A stretch of 64,000 nt of DNA from Euglena gracilis. Lineage: Eukaryota; Euglenida; Euglenophyceae; Euglenales. Shown in pieces: positions 51,301 to 63,162 of this stretch (position 1 is its first letter; every line of letters starts with the position of its first letter). The notes beneath the pieces are model-generated. The model was not told where the DNA came from. It did no database searches and was given only the letters and a program-made list of their open reading frames with translations. The stretch covers positions 12,855,462-12,919,461 of the forward strand of contig CP154957.1 in assembly GCA_039621445.1 (NCBI GenBank). The letters are read 5' to 3'. A program made the position numbers and the translations under genes.

Positions 51301-54300
51301 GTGTTTATTTGGGACGCACTGCAAATACCTCAAGCAATGCCCCTTTGCACTAATAACTCACTTTTCCCCCCCACCCTTTACTATCATTTTTTTTGGCAAA
51401 AAAGAAGTTCCTGTCTGGGCTCGAAAGTGCCAAGAACATGGTTTATTGAGGTGTTTTGGCATCTGCTTTCCAGTTTTGCCGACTCATGGAGTGTGCACTT
51501 TGTTTGTCACTGTGCTCTTGGTTCCAGGGATGAGTACCATCTGGTCGCCACGTGGCACGTCTCATCGTTTGTTTAATTACCCCAGCCTTTGCTTCATTTG
51601 TAAATGGACATGAATCCATCCTAGGGCGTCATGTCCTGAGGGGTGGGAATGTTTGATTCTGTCAACGTGCTTATGCAAACCTGATGTCTGCCCACAGTGC
51701 GTGTGTTTGTGTGTGTGCGCACATGTGTGTTTGCATCCATGCGTGCGTGTGTGCGTGCATGCGCATGCACATATGTCTGTCTGTTTGTCTGTTTGTCTGT
51801 TTGTCTGTCCTTCTGTCCATATCACATTTTTCTTTTCGCCATTTGTTTGTCTGTCCTTCTGTCCATATCACATTTTTCTTTTCGCCATTTACAGGGGATG
51901 TCATCGGCTGCTGTGCAAGTATCTGTGCCACTGGCCTCTATCAATGGGGGGGGGTCACCATCTCACGAAATTTGATCATGGACTGATATCTGAAGAGGGA
52001 AAGTTTTTTTTTTGCCTGAAACGTCCCGAACCTCAGGGATCCGCCTCGTCCCAGAAGCCCCCGCCCGTGGGTCCCTTTTTTCCAGGGCCATCATTTTTCC
52101 TTTTTGCCATTTTCCTTTTTGTTGGGTGCCCACACAGAGCACAGAGATTTGCTGGCGCCCCCCCCCCTGCCTTCTGCTGGAGGGTTTCCCAGGGCCCTCC
52201 CGAGGCATGTGGGCCTGCTTGCTTTCCTACCCCACTGCCATGTGAGGTCAGAACGCGAACCTGAGGAAATGTTGACCATTTAAATCGCTGAGCCACATTG
52301 GGGTCTTTTATTCACCGTTTGCAATTATCCTTGCCATTGTTGCATGAATCGCTTATCTAAATTTGGCATATTCGATGGGAAATCAGGTCAACTTGAACCA
52401 GGACCCAAATCCGACCCCCCCCCCTCCCAAGGGGGTGGCCTGCTATGGGCAGGCACCCCATACCACAAAGGCCCCCCAGGGTGTGAGATGAAGCCTGGTT
52501 CCCCATCGTTGGAACAGGAAGCTGCAACAGTGGAGGGGTGGCCCTGTAACGGAAGCCCTGGCGGCCCTCCCGCTGTGCTGCCTGGCCTACGCGTGCCATT
52601 TCATCCTGCTGCCCGTCGTCCACCTCATGCCGCCGGCAACCGCACAGCGCGTGATGCCGGGCGTCATCGCTGCCAGCGTGGCCTTCTCCTGCGTTGTGTA
52701 TGTGGTGGTGGTGCTGCCCGGGTGGAGGTCGGGTTGGTGCCTGTGCCAGTAAGAATGAAAAATGACAAAAGTTTAAAAAAAACAACAGAAAGAAGATGAT
52801 AAAATGAAACAAAGATGATAAGAGTATTTTGATAATAAAAGGTAAAGAATAAAATTGTATAATTTAAAAATAAAAGTATAGAAAAATAAAATGACATGAA
52901 GTCAGAATGAATGGAAATAATTATCACAAGGAAAGACACACTGGGCGGCACATGACCGTTCTGCATGTCAGGGACTGATCCTGGCAAATCAGGCATTGCC
53001 AGGGACTAATCCTGCCCTATTATCTTGCACACATAACTTCAGACCCGATGCCAGCAGTGAACGTGAAGGTGGGCCGCGGGACGTTGAACGGCAATATCCT
53101 CCTGAATTACAGCATGGATTTCCAGCAACGGCCATGGACTGCGACCATGTCCAGGGCGTTTTTTGTGGGTGCTTTGTGATTTTTTGGGGGGTGCATGTGT
53201 GTGCGTGTGCGTGCATGTGGTTGTGGGTGTGGGTGTGTGCGTGTGTGCGTGCGCGCACATCGGTGTATGCAAGAGCGAATTTCTTCGATTCCCACACATT
53301 GAGGAGGCCAAGCAACCCCCTGACATCGGGAATGGCTTTTGTGGCCGCGCTGCTGTTCTCCATCCCACTCTTCCACTTCGTGGTGCGGGAGCATGTGGAT
53401 GCGTTCCTGTTCCCCTCCAGCCAGGATTTTGAAAATAGCACCCTCATGCTGCGTGTGATGGCCGCAGTCAGGCCGTCGTTTGTTCCGGAGAGGACGCACC
53501 AGCAGGGTCTTTTTTTTAAATCCTAGAGCCCCCACTGTCAACGAATTTTAATTCCTGCCCAGCTGCATTTTTTCGCTTTGGAGGGCCAAAATGCACCAAA
53601 ATGGGTTGGTGCAAGAACGATGTTTTGGGGGATTTTTCGGATTATTTTTTCCGATTTGTCAGATGCTAATTTTTTCCAAGGCTGTATTTTGTTGGTCTTT
53701 TTTTTGTGGCCAACTGTCTGGTTGCGTCCCAGCCTCAAGAGGCGTGTTACTTGACAACCCCCAGGGGCAGGGGAGGCGTCTCAGAGGCTTGAAAATTGGA
53801 CCAGCAACCCTCCCCCGGGTCCTTAAATTAAGTTAAAGAGATGTCCGTTCAAGTGACACCCTGGTCACGGGGTATTTTTCAAATATGAAACACACAAACC
53901 CTCTGAGAGTGGTCTCTGTTGGATGTTTCTTGACCAACCGGGGCCCGGGAAAAATATCATTTTCTGGGCTTGGGGAAGACGCTGAAAATGCGCTAGACAT
54001 AAATAAATGATGCAATTCCGTCCTCAGAAACAATGTCTATCGGCTGGCAGAATCATTGCAGGCAATAGATATTGCGGGGAAGTGTGGAGGCAAAGCACAG
54101 CTGGTGAGAACTTTGACAGAAACAGGAGCCATTGTTTTCACCAAGGTGGAGCACATTACGCAAGTTTTTTTTTCAGCATCTACAATTCAAAAATTCACAA
54201 ATTACATCATTTTTTGCTGAAAGTAGGTTTTTAAGTTCACCCCAACCCCAACTCCAACCCCAACCCTAACGTTCTTTGTGCGGGCATTGCATCTTTGTGT

Positions 54301-57300
54301 GGGTATTGCATCTTTGTGCAGGCGTTGCATGTGACCGACCATAATGAAATGTGCATTTTGACTATTTTTTTGACCACAAAAAATGGGTATTTTGGGTGTA
54401 ATTTTGGTCATTTGGATGTCGGATTTTGACCAGCGATTCCTAAATTCCTTTATTTATTTCTTTAATAATCCCCCCATTTATGAATCCCCCTTTGGCTGAC
54501 CTGCCACACTACATCTTATAAATCCCAGGTGTGTGCAAAAAAAATTCCTGAGGCCAGAAAAATTCCTGAGGCCAGGAGACAATTTTGGGTGATGACGAGG
54601 ACGAGGCCGAGGCCGGGGGAAAGTACGGGGCGGTTGGGCGACATCCCCCGGAAGTGAAGGAGCGCCATTCGGAGGTGCAGACCCTTTCTGTTAGTTGGTA
54701 GGCCACACATTTTCATTGTCGTGCAAGCCCAAGCGCACTGGATATTATCCTTTGTCAATTTTGCTTTGCATCCCCCAAAGGCCAGCCAGCCAGCCAGCCA
54801 GCCAACAGCTTTTTTCAGAGCCATCAATCCCCGTTGACGGATTTTAATTCCAGTACAGTTGCCCATTGCCAGGTTGGGCGGTGAGATTATATTTTTTTTT
54901 GCCTTTGATGGCCAAAAATGGGTCGAAATGGGCTGACAAGCTCCAATTCTGGGCCAGATTTGCATTGTTTTTTTTGCATTGGTTTGCTAGTTTTGGGTAG
55001 GGCGTTGCTTAAGAAAATTTGACCCCACCCTGGGGGGTCCAGCCAGCCAGTCGCCTTTTTCCATCCAGCAACCTATTTCCTGCCCTGGGGTTTGATGTGG
55101 GTGGCGCTGGACAAAAAAGTAATCTTGTACGTACAATATTGATCTCACCCAAAAGAGCAAAGTCTTTCAGTGAAGTGCCAAACCTAAACCTTCAGAGACT
55201 TTTGCTCCACCACTGCCCCTCCCATTTGCCTGTGATCCAGATGGATGGTGAACGTTTGTGATAGACACAAGAGATGAAAAACAATTGGGCTGGCCGGGAA
55301 AAAGCTGCATGCTTCCCCAGCAGGACCTGGGCTGGTGGAGAGGTTAGCTTGTTCCAAAATATCGAAAAACCGAAAGAAAAGAAAGAGCCTGAAACCAGGG
55401 CATTTTTTAACGACCCCCCCCCCCAGGGGGGTCCAGCTCAGAGGCTGGAAAAATTGGGCTGGCTGGAAAGGAAAAGGCTGCTGGTTGATCCCCCCCTCCC
55501 CTCCCCTCCCCCCTTAGGAATCCCAGGCTGGAATGGGCCCGACCCAGGGTCGAACTGGGTGCCAAAAAATCGAAACTGCAAAAATGTCCAAAATCTGCCA
55601 ATTATGCAAAAAAATCGGGTTTTTGACCTCAGATTTGCCTTGGCCAGCCCTTTTCCGACCGATTTTTGCCCATTTTCGACCCTCGAAAAATCTGTTACCG
55701 TCCGGCTGCCCAGAGGGTGGCTGGAAATACCCCTCCCCAAATACTTTTGGCTGAGTGCCAAGTTATTGATACCTTTTTTTTTTTTAACCTTTCCCCTGCC
55801 AGGTGATTTTTTTGTGCAGCTCCAGCACTGCTGAGAATGTGTGCCCAAGGAGGGGAGGAAGGAACGAATTTTTTTGTTTATAGGACTGCCCTTAGGCTTC
55901 AGGGCCGGCCAAAGGCCGGTCCGGAGCTGGAATGGGGTCACGGAAAGAAACCAAAAATGTCCCCAGAGCATTTTTTTTGATATTTTTGCTGATTTGGGGT
56001 TGGTGAAAGGATGCAAGGAATCAATCTTAGGCGGCAGATTTCGGATGTAAAGCTTTTTTGTGTTCCTTTGCTCATTTTGGCAAAGGAATATGTTTTTTTT
56101 TGTTAGGGGGTGTTAGGGTCCAGGTTTTTGAATTGCTGGTTGCAGGGGGGATTGGTATCCGCAATTTTTTCCGCAATTTACATAATTTCCCCCAATTTTT
56201 TCTCAATTTTTCTGCATTCTTTCCGCAATTTTTTCGCATGAACTTGAAATGAAACTTGAAGTGAAAGGTGAAATGAGTTCCGACCATTACTTGAACGTTT
56301 CACAAGTGAGCCCAGGTGCTTTTTTTGTTACTTTGTTGCAAATTTACACATTTTCACAAAATTTGGCAATTTTTGGCCTAAAATTTTTGCGTCCCCCCCC
56401 CCAATTTCTGCTGGGAAATAATTTCGATTCAAAATATTCACATCCAGAAAAATTCCACATCCTGGACCAGATTTTACCTGGATCAAAACTTTTGGCAGTT
56501 TTTCGCCTGTTTTGCATTTTTCACCCAAGAAATTGCATATTTCCAGAATCGCATGTTCCCAAAATTTCAAAAATCATGTGCTTTTTTGCCTTTTTGTCAG
56601 GAAGAAAATGTGAGTAACGGCTCCTAAAGTGCAAAATGACCAAATTTGTGAATTTTTTACCCTCTGAAACATGGTGCGGAGATGTCCCCCCTGTTGACCC
56701 CTGGGAAATAAGAAATCCCCCAGATTTATGTCTCCTTTTTTTTGCAATCTGTCGATCTTTTCGGCCATGATTCCGGTGGATTTTTCATTTAATATCTTGG
56801 GCTGGATTATTTTTTTTTAACATTCAGGACCAGCCCCATCCTTTGTTGCAGACGCCGGTGCCGCCCGCCACGCCAGCGTTCCGTTTCGTCTCGCTGTCTG
56901 TTGCCCTGCTGTTGGGTATGGCCCAGACTCGCCCCCAAGCCCGTGGCTCTTCTTGTCTGGCCAGTGGGGTGCCATCGCCACCCACGCACCGGAGTCATGT
57001 TCTGGGGCCCGGCCTGGCGGGGTCCTCCTCGCCAACGCGGTCCGCAGCGTGGACACGGTGCTGAGCTACCTCGGCGCCGCCGGCAGCGTCACCCTCTCGT
57101 ACATCCTGCCCAACCAGCCCCCCTCCGATCCGCATGTGCAAATCCTGTTCCCAGTGATGGGGCAGGGGGGGGGCAGGGATAGATGGGATGCCTTTCAGTT
57201 TTGAGGAAGGTGGCAGGGGAGGGGGCCCCCCTCCTGGGTGTAAGGTGGTAGGGGCTGGTGCGGACCCCCCTGGATGTTTGGGGGTGCCCTGACCTTCCCA

Positions 57301-58099
57301 CCCCCTTCCTTGGCAGTTTCAAGAATTTTTCTCCCGGCAACAAATAAATAGGAAAATGAATAGAACAAAAAAACGAACAAATAAATGCAACAAAAATGCC
57401 CCTTTTCCTCCCTTTTGGGCACATTGCCCGGTTTTTTTTTTGATATTTTGGTGTTTTCCACATAAAAGTGTTCAAAATTTTCGAATAATGACCATTTTGG
57501 GATTTAAAATCAGGGATTCTTCAACAATTTTGGCCCAGTTTCTGGCTTTCTGCCGGTCCACAAAATCGAAGAAAATTCCAAACTCCCCCCCCCCCCCCTC
57601 AAGGCTTCCCAAAAATTTTTGGCGGGGGGGGGGAAAGATGTCACAGGAAATCTTCGACCTGAGGAAGTTCTCACCAGGTGCCCTTTTGCCAGGTATTTTT
57701 GCTTGCCGGCAGGCCAGAAAGTGAATTTCCCCAATTTTTCAAGTTGTGGTGTGGTATGGTTGTACACTATTCCTTTTGATGCTTGTACAGTATTCCTTTT
57801 GTGGCGCAGAGTTGTTCTGCATCACCTTCCCAGTGCACGCCAATCGGCACGGCGCTGTCTGTGGCCTCATTTACGTGCGCGTGATGCCCCCCAAGAGTTG
57901 GAAGTGGTACGGTGCCGCCGCCGTGGCAGCCTTGCACAGCGTTGGGTTGGAGTGGGGGTGGCATCCTGTGGGGGTCGGCAGGCCAGCAAGTGCAAGGGTG
58001 GTTGGGTGCCTCTGCTGCGCAATGAAGATGTGCCCTTGGCTTCATTTTGGCCATGCAAATGGGTTGTTTGGTTTTTCCCCTGTGCCGTTGTTTCTGTGA
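46953..58099 (+). CDS. Amino-acid permease B (SLC38/AVT type)
   Basis: It is paralogous to gene A with the same helices in order: TM1 [22 protein letters not shown]2 [20 protein letters not shown]3 [20 protein letters not shown], then [93 protein letters not shown], the acidic loop [56 protein letters not shown] and [15 protein letters not shown], with a stop at 58097. The exon at 50.86 kb carries one extra base relative to A, which would break the frame before AFVLLL. B may therefore be a pseudogene, or the base an error. Tandem same-strand placement indicates local duplication. Confidence 0.7.
47310..47435 (+). CDS. Permease B exon: TM2
   Basis: Acceptor CTGACAG, phase 2 as in A; reads [38 protein letters not shown]; donor GGGCAG|GCCGG, a GC donor. 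Confidence 0.75.
47612..47751. mobile_element. CAGGG-end element, 140 bp (smallest)
   Basis: CAGGGGTTTTTTTTAGTCG and GGTCTTAAAAAAACCCCTG are the ends. Flanks CTCCAGAT and CTCCGGAT agree at 7 of 8. The interior is almost only C/G runs. It is between TM2 and TM3 exons of gene B. Confidence 0.8.
47866..48055 (+). CDS. Permease B exon: TM3
   Basis: [54 protein letters not shown]; donor CTGAAAG|GTTATG. Preceded by five copies of (A/G)TGGGTTCTCAAG (47800-47865). The 5' edge is approximate. Confidence 0.65.
48070..48470. repeat. GAGT, GT and CT microsatellites
   Basis: (GAGT)n at 48078-48185, mixed GTGT/GTAT tracts, then (CT)n and (TGTC)n to 48470. They lie in the intron after the TM3 exon of gene B and sustain long spurious frames. 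Confidence 0.9.
48860..49900. repeat. CATA/CATC/CATG tetranucleotide array, about 1 kb
   Basis: Almost pure tetranucleotide repeats: CATA blocks, a (CATC)n block at 49306-49508, then CATA again with a (CATG)n patch at 49640-49690. Because 4 and 3 are coprime, most frames stay open, giving apparent proteins of 280-640 residues that are not genes. Confidence 0.95.
50100..50850. other. Intron of permease B, nothing else seen
   Basis: AT-rich sequence between the microsatellite and the next exon. No coding pattern or mobile-element ends could be supported. Confidence 0.4.
50856..51057 (+). CDS. Permease B exon: TM4-5, with one-base frame slip
   Basis: Acceptor CCCTTTCAG. The upstream frame gives MGKKVLAVS, and [38 protein letters not shown] follow in the next frame; donor CTGAG|GTGTTC. 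Between the conserved GGC of GK and the codon for AF there are 25 bases, against 24 in gene A. The exon therefore carries an extra base. Confidence 0.65.
51690..51895. repeat. GTGT/TCTGTTTG microsatellite and 46-bp duplication
   Basis: Mixed GT and GTCTGTTT repeats are followed by a direct duplication of about 46 bp (GTTTGTCTGTCCTTCTGTCC...CGCCATTT, twice), in an intron of gene B. Confidence 0.75.
52545..52751 (+). CDS. Permease B exon: two TM segments
   Basis: [58 protein letters not shown]. The frame runs on to TAA at 52749, but alignment with A suggests splicing out near YVV (about 52700). It shows the uninterrupted state of the site where gene A has a transposon. Confidence 0.7.
53045..53155 (+). 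CDS. Permease B exon: MPAVNVKV loop
   Basis: [36 protein letters not shown]; acceptor AACTTCAG. It aligns with MTAVNVKVAGGPLDGNVLMN of gene A. Ends near CCAG|GG at about 53155. Confidence 0.7.
53310..53502 (+). CDS. Permease B exon: [10 protein letters not shown]
   Basis: [57 protein letters not shown]. Gene A splits this region after FHFECREN. The frame runs into a possible CAGGGTCTTTTTTTTAAA element end at 53503. Confidence 0.65.
54582..54674 (+). CDS. Permease B exon: acidic loop
   Basis: [29 protein letters not shown]; donor TCGGAG|GTGCAG. The acceptor is probably GGCCAG at about 54570, following a tandem AAAATTCCTGAGGCCAG duplication. It corresponds to the 42.6-kb exon of gene A. Confidence 0.65.
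55396..55480. mobile_element. Element end, CAGGGCATTTTTTAACGACC
   Basis: It matches in reverse the right end of the 37.47-37.92 kb element, including CCAGCTCAGAGGCTGGAAAA. The other end was not located with confidence. Confidence 0.4.
56852..57120 (+). CDS. Permease B exons: [12 protein letters not shown] to YILP
   Basis: [13 protein letters not shown] (56852-56915, donor TTGG|GTATGG) and [31 protein letters not shown] (about 57018-57120) are separated by about 100 bp. CTGTTGGG and CTGGCGGG stand at the two edges of that gap, so it may be another small insertion. It aligns with the 43.63-44.09 kb region of A. Confidence 0.6.
57840..58099 (+). CDS. Permease B last exon
   Basis: [38 protein letters not shown]... 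to TGA at 58097. It corresponds to [20 protein letters not shown] of gene A. The C-terminal tails differ completely. Confidence 0.65.
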
Positions 58100-58547
58100 A
58101 CTGAATGCATCGTTTCTTGGGATTTCCGTTCCCGTTTCCTTCTTCACCCAACCCTGCAGGTGGGTTTCTTGCTGGTTCCGATGGGGGCTGTAGAGAGACA
58201 CCGGAGACCCTTTTTGGTGTTGGGTGACGGTCGGCCAACACGTTGGGTCTCTCACCCAGGATTCCCCCCCTCAGGATTGGTGGCTGTTATTTTGGGAAGA
58301 TATATATTTTTATTTTTATATTTATGTATTTTTTGTGTGTGTATTATACCTGTGTATGTATAGATAGGCATGGGCACCGCCCCATCTGGTGGTGGTGGCC
58401 ACGTGATCAGGCCACCATCTGGAGGTGGTGGCCAAGTGATCAGGTCACCGAAGGTGTCTGGAGGACTTTGTGGGTCACTCTGTGGATGGAAAGTTTTTTT
58501 GGTGTAGATGGAACGTCTTTGGAGAAATTTCTTTCACATTTTCAAAA

Positions 58548-59477
58548 CAGACATTCAGTTTGTGTGTTTTCACCTGTGGTCACCAAAAACAATTTGTGTT
58601 CACATGTGTTCACCTTTTTTTTTGTGTTCACCGAAAAAAAGTTGACACCCATGAAACATTCGCTTACGTGAGTGTTGAGGACATGTCTTGGCTTTTTGAT
58701 GCCTCTCGGAGGAAGGTGTCTTTTGGAGGATGCTAAAAAGTTCCCATCAAACCATTGAGTGTGCTTTTTTTTGCTAACCCGCACTCATTATCCTGACGAA
58801 TGACCTATTGACTCCTAATTTTAATTTTTAGCCCTGGAGTGTGGAGTCAGCAGCCTTTTTTCCTGCCTCTGACCCCCCTTCCCCTAAAAATATCACACAC
58901 ACATTCATATGGCAGCCATTGGTTATACTCCCCCCCGGGGGAGGGGCGTATGACCAATCCAGGGGGGTCAAATATTCTTTTTGTGTTATTGATGGAGTAG
59001 GGTTAGGGTTCGGAGTTCGGCTTATCTTTAGGCCTAACTTGTACACCTAATACTAATCTAAAAGTTAGGCCTAAAGTTAGGTAGTATGTGGGTATGTATA
59101 GTATGTGGGTGTATACATATATATGGCAGTATGCGTATGCATACGTATGCATGCAGTATGCATACATATGGCAGTATATGTATATATACATATTGTTCAC
59201 GCCCCCCCCCCCCCGGTATAACCAATCCAAGGGGGTTGGAAAAAACTTTTTGGCTACTGATGGAATAGGGTTAGGGTTAGGAGTTAGGCCTGCCGCGTTT
59301 TTGGCTTTTGGGAGTGCAAAAATGTGCCAAAAATGGGTCGGAAAAGGGCCGGCCAGCTCAAATTTAGGGTCAAACGTTCGATTTTTTGTGTACCAAAAGC
59401 TTTCTTCCCGTGTTCACCAAAAAATAATTTTTTTTGTGTCCACCAGTGTCTTTGTGAACACACTAAGTGTATGTCTG
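58548..59477. mobile_element. CAGACATTCA-end element, 930 bp
   Basis: CAGACATTCAGTTTGTGTG and CACACTAAGTGTATGTCTG are inverted ends like those at 26.6-28.4 kb. Flanks TTTCAAAA and GTTGAAAA agree at 6 of 8. CACCTGTGGTCACC / TTCACATGTGTTCACC and GTGTCCACCAGTG sit near the ends. The middle has TAGGGTTAGGG and TATATGGCAGTATG repeats. Confidence 0.55.
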
Positions 59478-59910
59478 GTTGAAAAGTAATGCATTTTTTT
59501 GCCGTTTGTCTGGTCACACCCTGAAAAAATCGAAAAAGAAACACTGATAATGATGGTGCGCCGCACTCCACAGAGCAATCACCTATCACCAGCGTTGCGA
59601 AGATTGGTGGAGTGGTGCTTTGACAGGCAATTGTGACTACGGGATTGCAAACTGGCAGAAATACGGTATTGCATTTGGCATCGAGTGATGCAGACGAAAA
59701 GCTTGCTGCACAGGCTTGCACAAATAAGGAAAAACGAGGACAATGAAATGGATCGCCTTTGGGCTTTGGGCTTTGGGCCTTTAGGCATTTCATTACCTTC
59801 TCATAGATGAAATCCTGGTGAAATTGGTGACCCCATCCACTGCGAACATGTGAACAGTCCAAGAAATCTCTATTTGAGAAACCAGAAGGTAAAAAACGCC
59901 GTTGGAGCCT

Positions 59911-60276
59911 GCGAGCACCAGTGGAGCAGTGCTTACCCCTCCCATCCCACCTGAAATGACAATTGTGCACGGTATGTGCTTCAAACTCTGGAGCAAGCCT
60001 GATTCTGGAAAGATGGAAGTGAATGCGGTTTGCAAAGCCTGCCATTTCCAACGCCGTTGGAGCCCATTACATGCCGTCACGGCAGGCAATTGTGACCTTG
60101 CTTGACATGACGTGAAGACTTTTTGGACACATCACCTGGAAATGGCAGGCTTTGCAAACCGCATTCACTTCCATCCTTCCAGAATCAGGCTTGCTCCAGA
60201 GTTTGAAGCACATACCGTGCACAATTGTCATTTCGGGTGGGATGGGAGGGGTAAGCACTGCTCCACTGGTGCTCGC
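59911..60276. repeat. 140-bp inverted repeat with 86-bp spacer
   Basis: 59911-60050 and 60137-60276 are reverse complements with about two mismatches in 140 bp, from GCGAGCACCAGTGG to GCCATTTCCA. It could fold into a long hairpin. The left arm is preceded by CGCCGTTGGAGCC, which recurs in the spacer. Confidence 0.9.
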
Positions 60277-60327
60277 AACTCTGGGAGGTGATTTGGGAAT
60301 GGTCTTGTGGAGTGTCGGATGCCATCA

Positions 60328-60556
<229 letters not shown>

Positions 60557-60559
60557 TTT

Positions 60560-63100
60560 TTTTTAGGGTATGAATAACCAGGCACACTGCATTTAGAATG
60601 AAATGAGAAAGATCACAACCAGATTTTTCTGGATTTTGCATTTTTATGAAGGCGAATTTTCATTTTTGATAGCATTGCCCTCATAAAAATCTCATAAAAC
60701 ATAAAATCAAAAATTCATAAAGCAATGCAGAAAAAAATTCTTCATGGCGTGTGGGTGACCCCACTGAGCTTTTCTGTACAGCCCTGGTTCTGGCCTTATT
60801 AACTGTGACTACACTTCAGACCTTCGGCTTCTTGGGTGGATAGATAGTCACGTCTGATAGACATTTTTTCTGTCCGTCTTTTTCCCAAGGCCGAAGTCTC
60901 GTGTTTGTTCTTTATCTTTGTATCATTGGGATGGGCGCGCCATTGGCCCCAACCCTCGTAATATTCTATTGCTCCTGTTGCTGTCTCATTTTCTCGCTGT
61001 CGTTCCTGCCCAAGGCGTGCTTTGGGGTATTGGGAGAGAGAGGGAAAATTTGGCATCATACAGCAGGGGGGGGAGCACAAACGTGTTTTGTTGTGTTTTT
61101 TTTTTGTATTTGTCGAATTTCTCAAAATTTGCTGTTTTTTGCGGGTTTTTTTTGCGGGAGTCTTTTGCATTTTTTTTTCGGAGATTTTTGGATTTTTGCT
61201 GGAAGAATTTTCTGAGTATGAAAAATTCCTCGTTTTGGCCACAGTTTCCCCCCGAGACTAAAAATTTTTGTCAATAAATGCTTATTTTTATGCAAAATTA
61301 AAAATTTTCCCGGTGCAGCCGAAATTTTTCTATGTGTTCTCCAGCAGAAAATGCACATCCCGGGGAGCTCCTGAGGATTTTACATGCAACTTGCGTTTTT
61401 TGCCTTTATTTGTTTTTAGTTGCCTTTTTCGTTTTTTGTGTGTTGCGCCCCCCCCCCATGCTGACAGCCATAGAGGAGAGCTGAAAATTCAATGCTTGTG
61501 TTGTCACCCGTTTGAGTGCGATTTTGGCCAGATATTGTCAGCAGAGGACGACCTTGCCAACCTTCAATCGCGGCCGCTCTTGTCCTGGAAGAATCCTGGA
61601 AACCCTGTTGGTGGGGAGTCGACCAAGCCCACCACCTTCATCCCCGAACCTTCTTCGCGATTTCCTTGTGATTTCCACGTCGATTTTCGCAGATAGGATT
61701 TTGTCTTGCAAAGTGGGAGGCAACCCCCCCCAGCTTTCCTGCACAGTCTGATTAGCGGTGTGGTTAAAGGGTGGCCAGCCCTCCGACCCCGTAGTCGGCA
61801 GCCAATCTCACTTGGGGCAGCCCGGCCGTTCTGAGCCCCAATCGGTTTCCAGTATTTGGGCCAAATCACGGTTTCACACAGAGACAAGTAAGGGAAGCAG
61901 GGGGGTCCCAGCACCAGCAGCCCAGCAGAGGGGCGGAGGGGGGCCACTGCTACGGGGCTTTCCCCCCCGGTCGCCCCTCTGTTCTGTTCCCAGACGACCC
62001 CCACCTGCCTGTTGTGTCGCTCGATGGACCTCGCCCTCCTCTTCGGCCCATCCCGGCTGGGTCCTGCCCAAGGCTGCAAGGCTCTGAGGGAACCACACCC
62101 CTTCGGGGTGGAATGCCCAATAGCGATGAGTCGTGTGGGATTGATCTCATCAGTTTTTTTTGTTTTTTTCCTGTATTGTTTGTTGCTCGCCGTTATTTGT
62201 TCGACGAGGCTGCAACGAGACGCCTTGCCCCGACCCTGCGACCCCCTCCCGCACCCCCTCGAAAGCCGCGCCTTCGACCGGGTCCGCCCGCTCCCCTCTT
62301 GGCGACCGCAGCAACGTTCCCACCGCTGTCACCCCCAAAGCTGATGACCAGTTGAAGAGCGGTGTTGGAGTGGCGGGCAGGGCGTGTGCATGTCCTGCTG
62401 CCAAGCCCTTCATTCCTTCATTGCCTGGCGTCCCCACCTTACCCCTCCCATCGTCTTTGGCCCACGACCCGCAGGATCGCAGCCCACCAGAAAATCAAAT
62501 AAAACCTTGCAATACAAACTGACACGAAAGAGGCACACAACAGCTCCAGAGCATTCCGTGGTGCAAACTTTCACCATTGTGGTGCAAACTGTCCGAAATG
62601 CAGAGGAGAGGCGCCGACCTGCAAAAGGTAATTCTGGATGATGGCATGAGGATTGCTGCTTCTTTGAGAATCATTCCACAACTGGTTACTGGATGAGGGG
62701 CCCTCTGCACTCGCGCGAGGATGGTGCGTTTCGTCCTCGCCAATTTTTCAACATCGGTTCGCCACAACACAGAGCCCACCCCCTGAGTGCACCCCAAACT
62801 TCTCCCAGCCTTCCAGTGCCTTCTCCTGCCCCTCCCCTGGCCCCCAGTGACACTACTGAGCCGTTTGCCCATGCTCACCACCCAACTGAGTTTTTTCCAT
62901 GGACCCAGCCTTCGTTTGTTGATTTTTTCCCCAGAAAGCTGACATTTTTTATCGACAAATCAATTGTGGTTCAGGCGTTTTCAGAACCCAAAGACAATCA
63001 TAACCACCTGAATCGTTCCCTCGATGTCGCCAACGGCTCTTGTGGATTCGCCCCCTCAGACCGGCCCAGACGACGGTGTGCCGCCCACCGCCAATGCAAT
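60560..63100. other. Intergenic between permease B and the third copy
   Basis: 60600-61500 is AT-rich without support for genes. 61780-63100 is CpG-richer with open frames on both strands. A short frame MSPTALVDSPPQTGPDDGVP at 63024 just before the duplicated segment could be a first exon of a third permease copy. No TM1 or TM2 exon is recognised here. Confidence 0.3.
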
Positions 63101-63107
63101 TGCAATT

Positions 63108-63118
63108 GTGAATGTTTC

Positions 63119-63162
<44 letters not shown>

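Noticed and set aside
54237-54272. CCAACC-type tract as telomeric repeat
   Set aside because: About six irregular units (CCCCAAC, TCCAACC, CCCTAAC); no consistent telomere unit.
58996-59290. GGGTTAGGG strings as an interstitial telomere
   Set aside because: Only one or two units at each place, within a transposon interior; too short to be telomeric.
59284-60051. 255-residue minus-strand frame
   Set aside because: It spans the right end of a transposon and one arm of the 140-bp palindrome; no domain pattern and no splice or start context support it.
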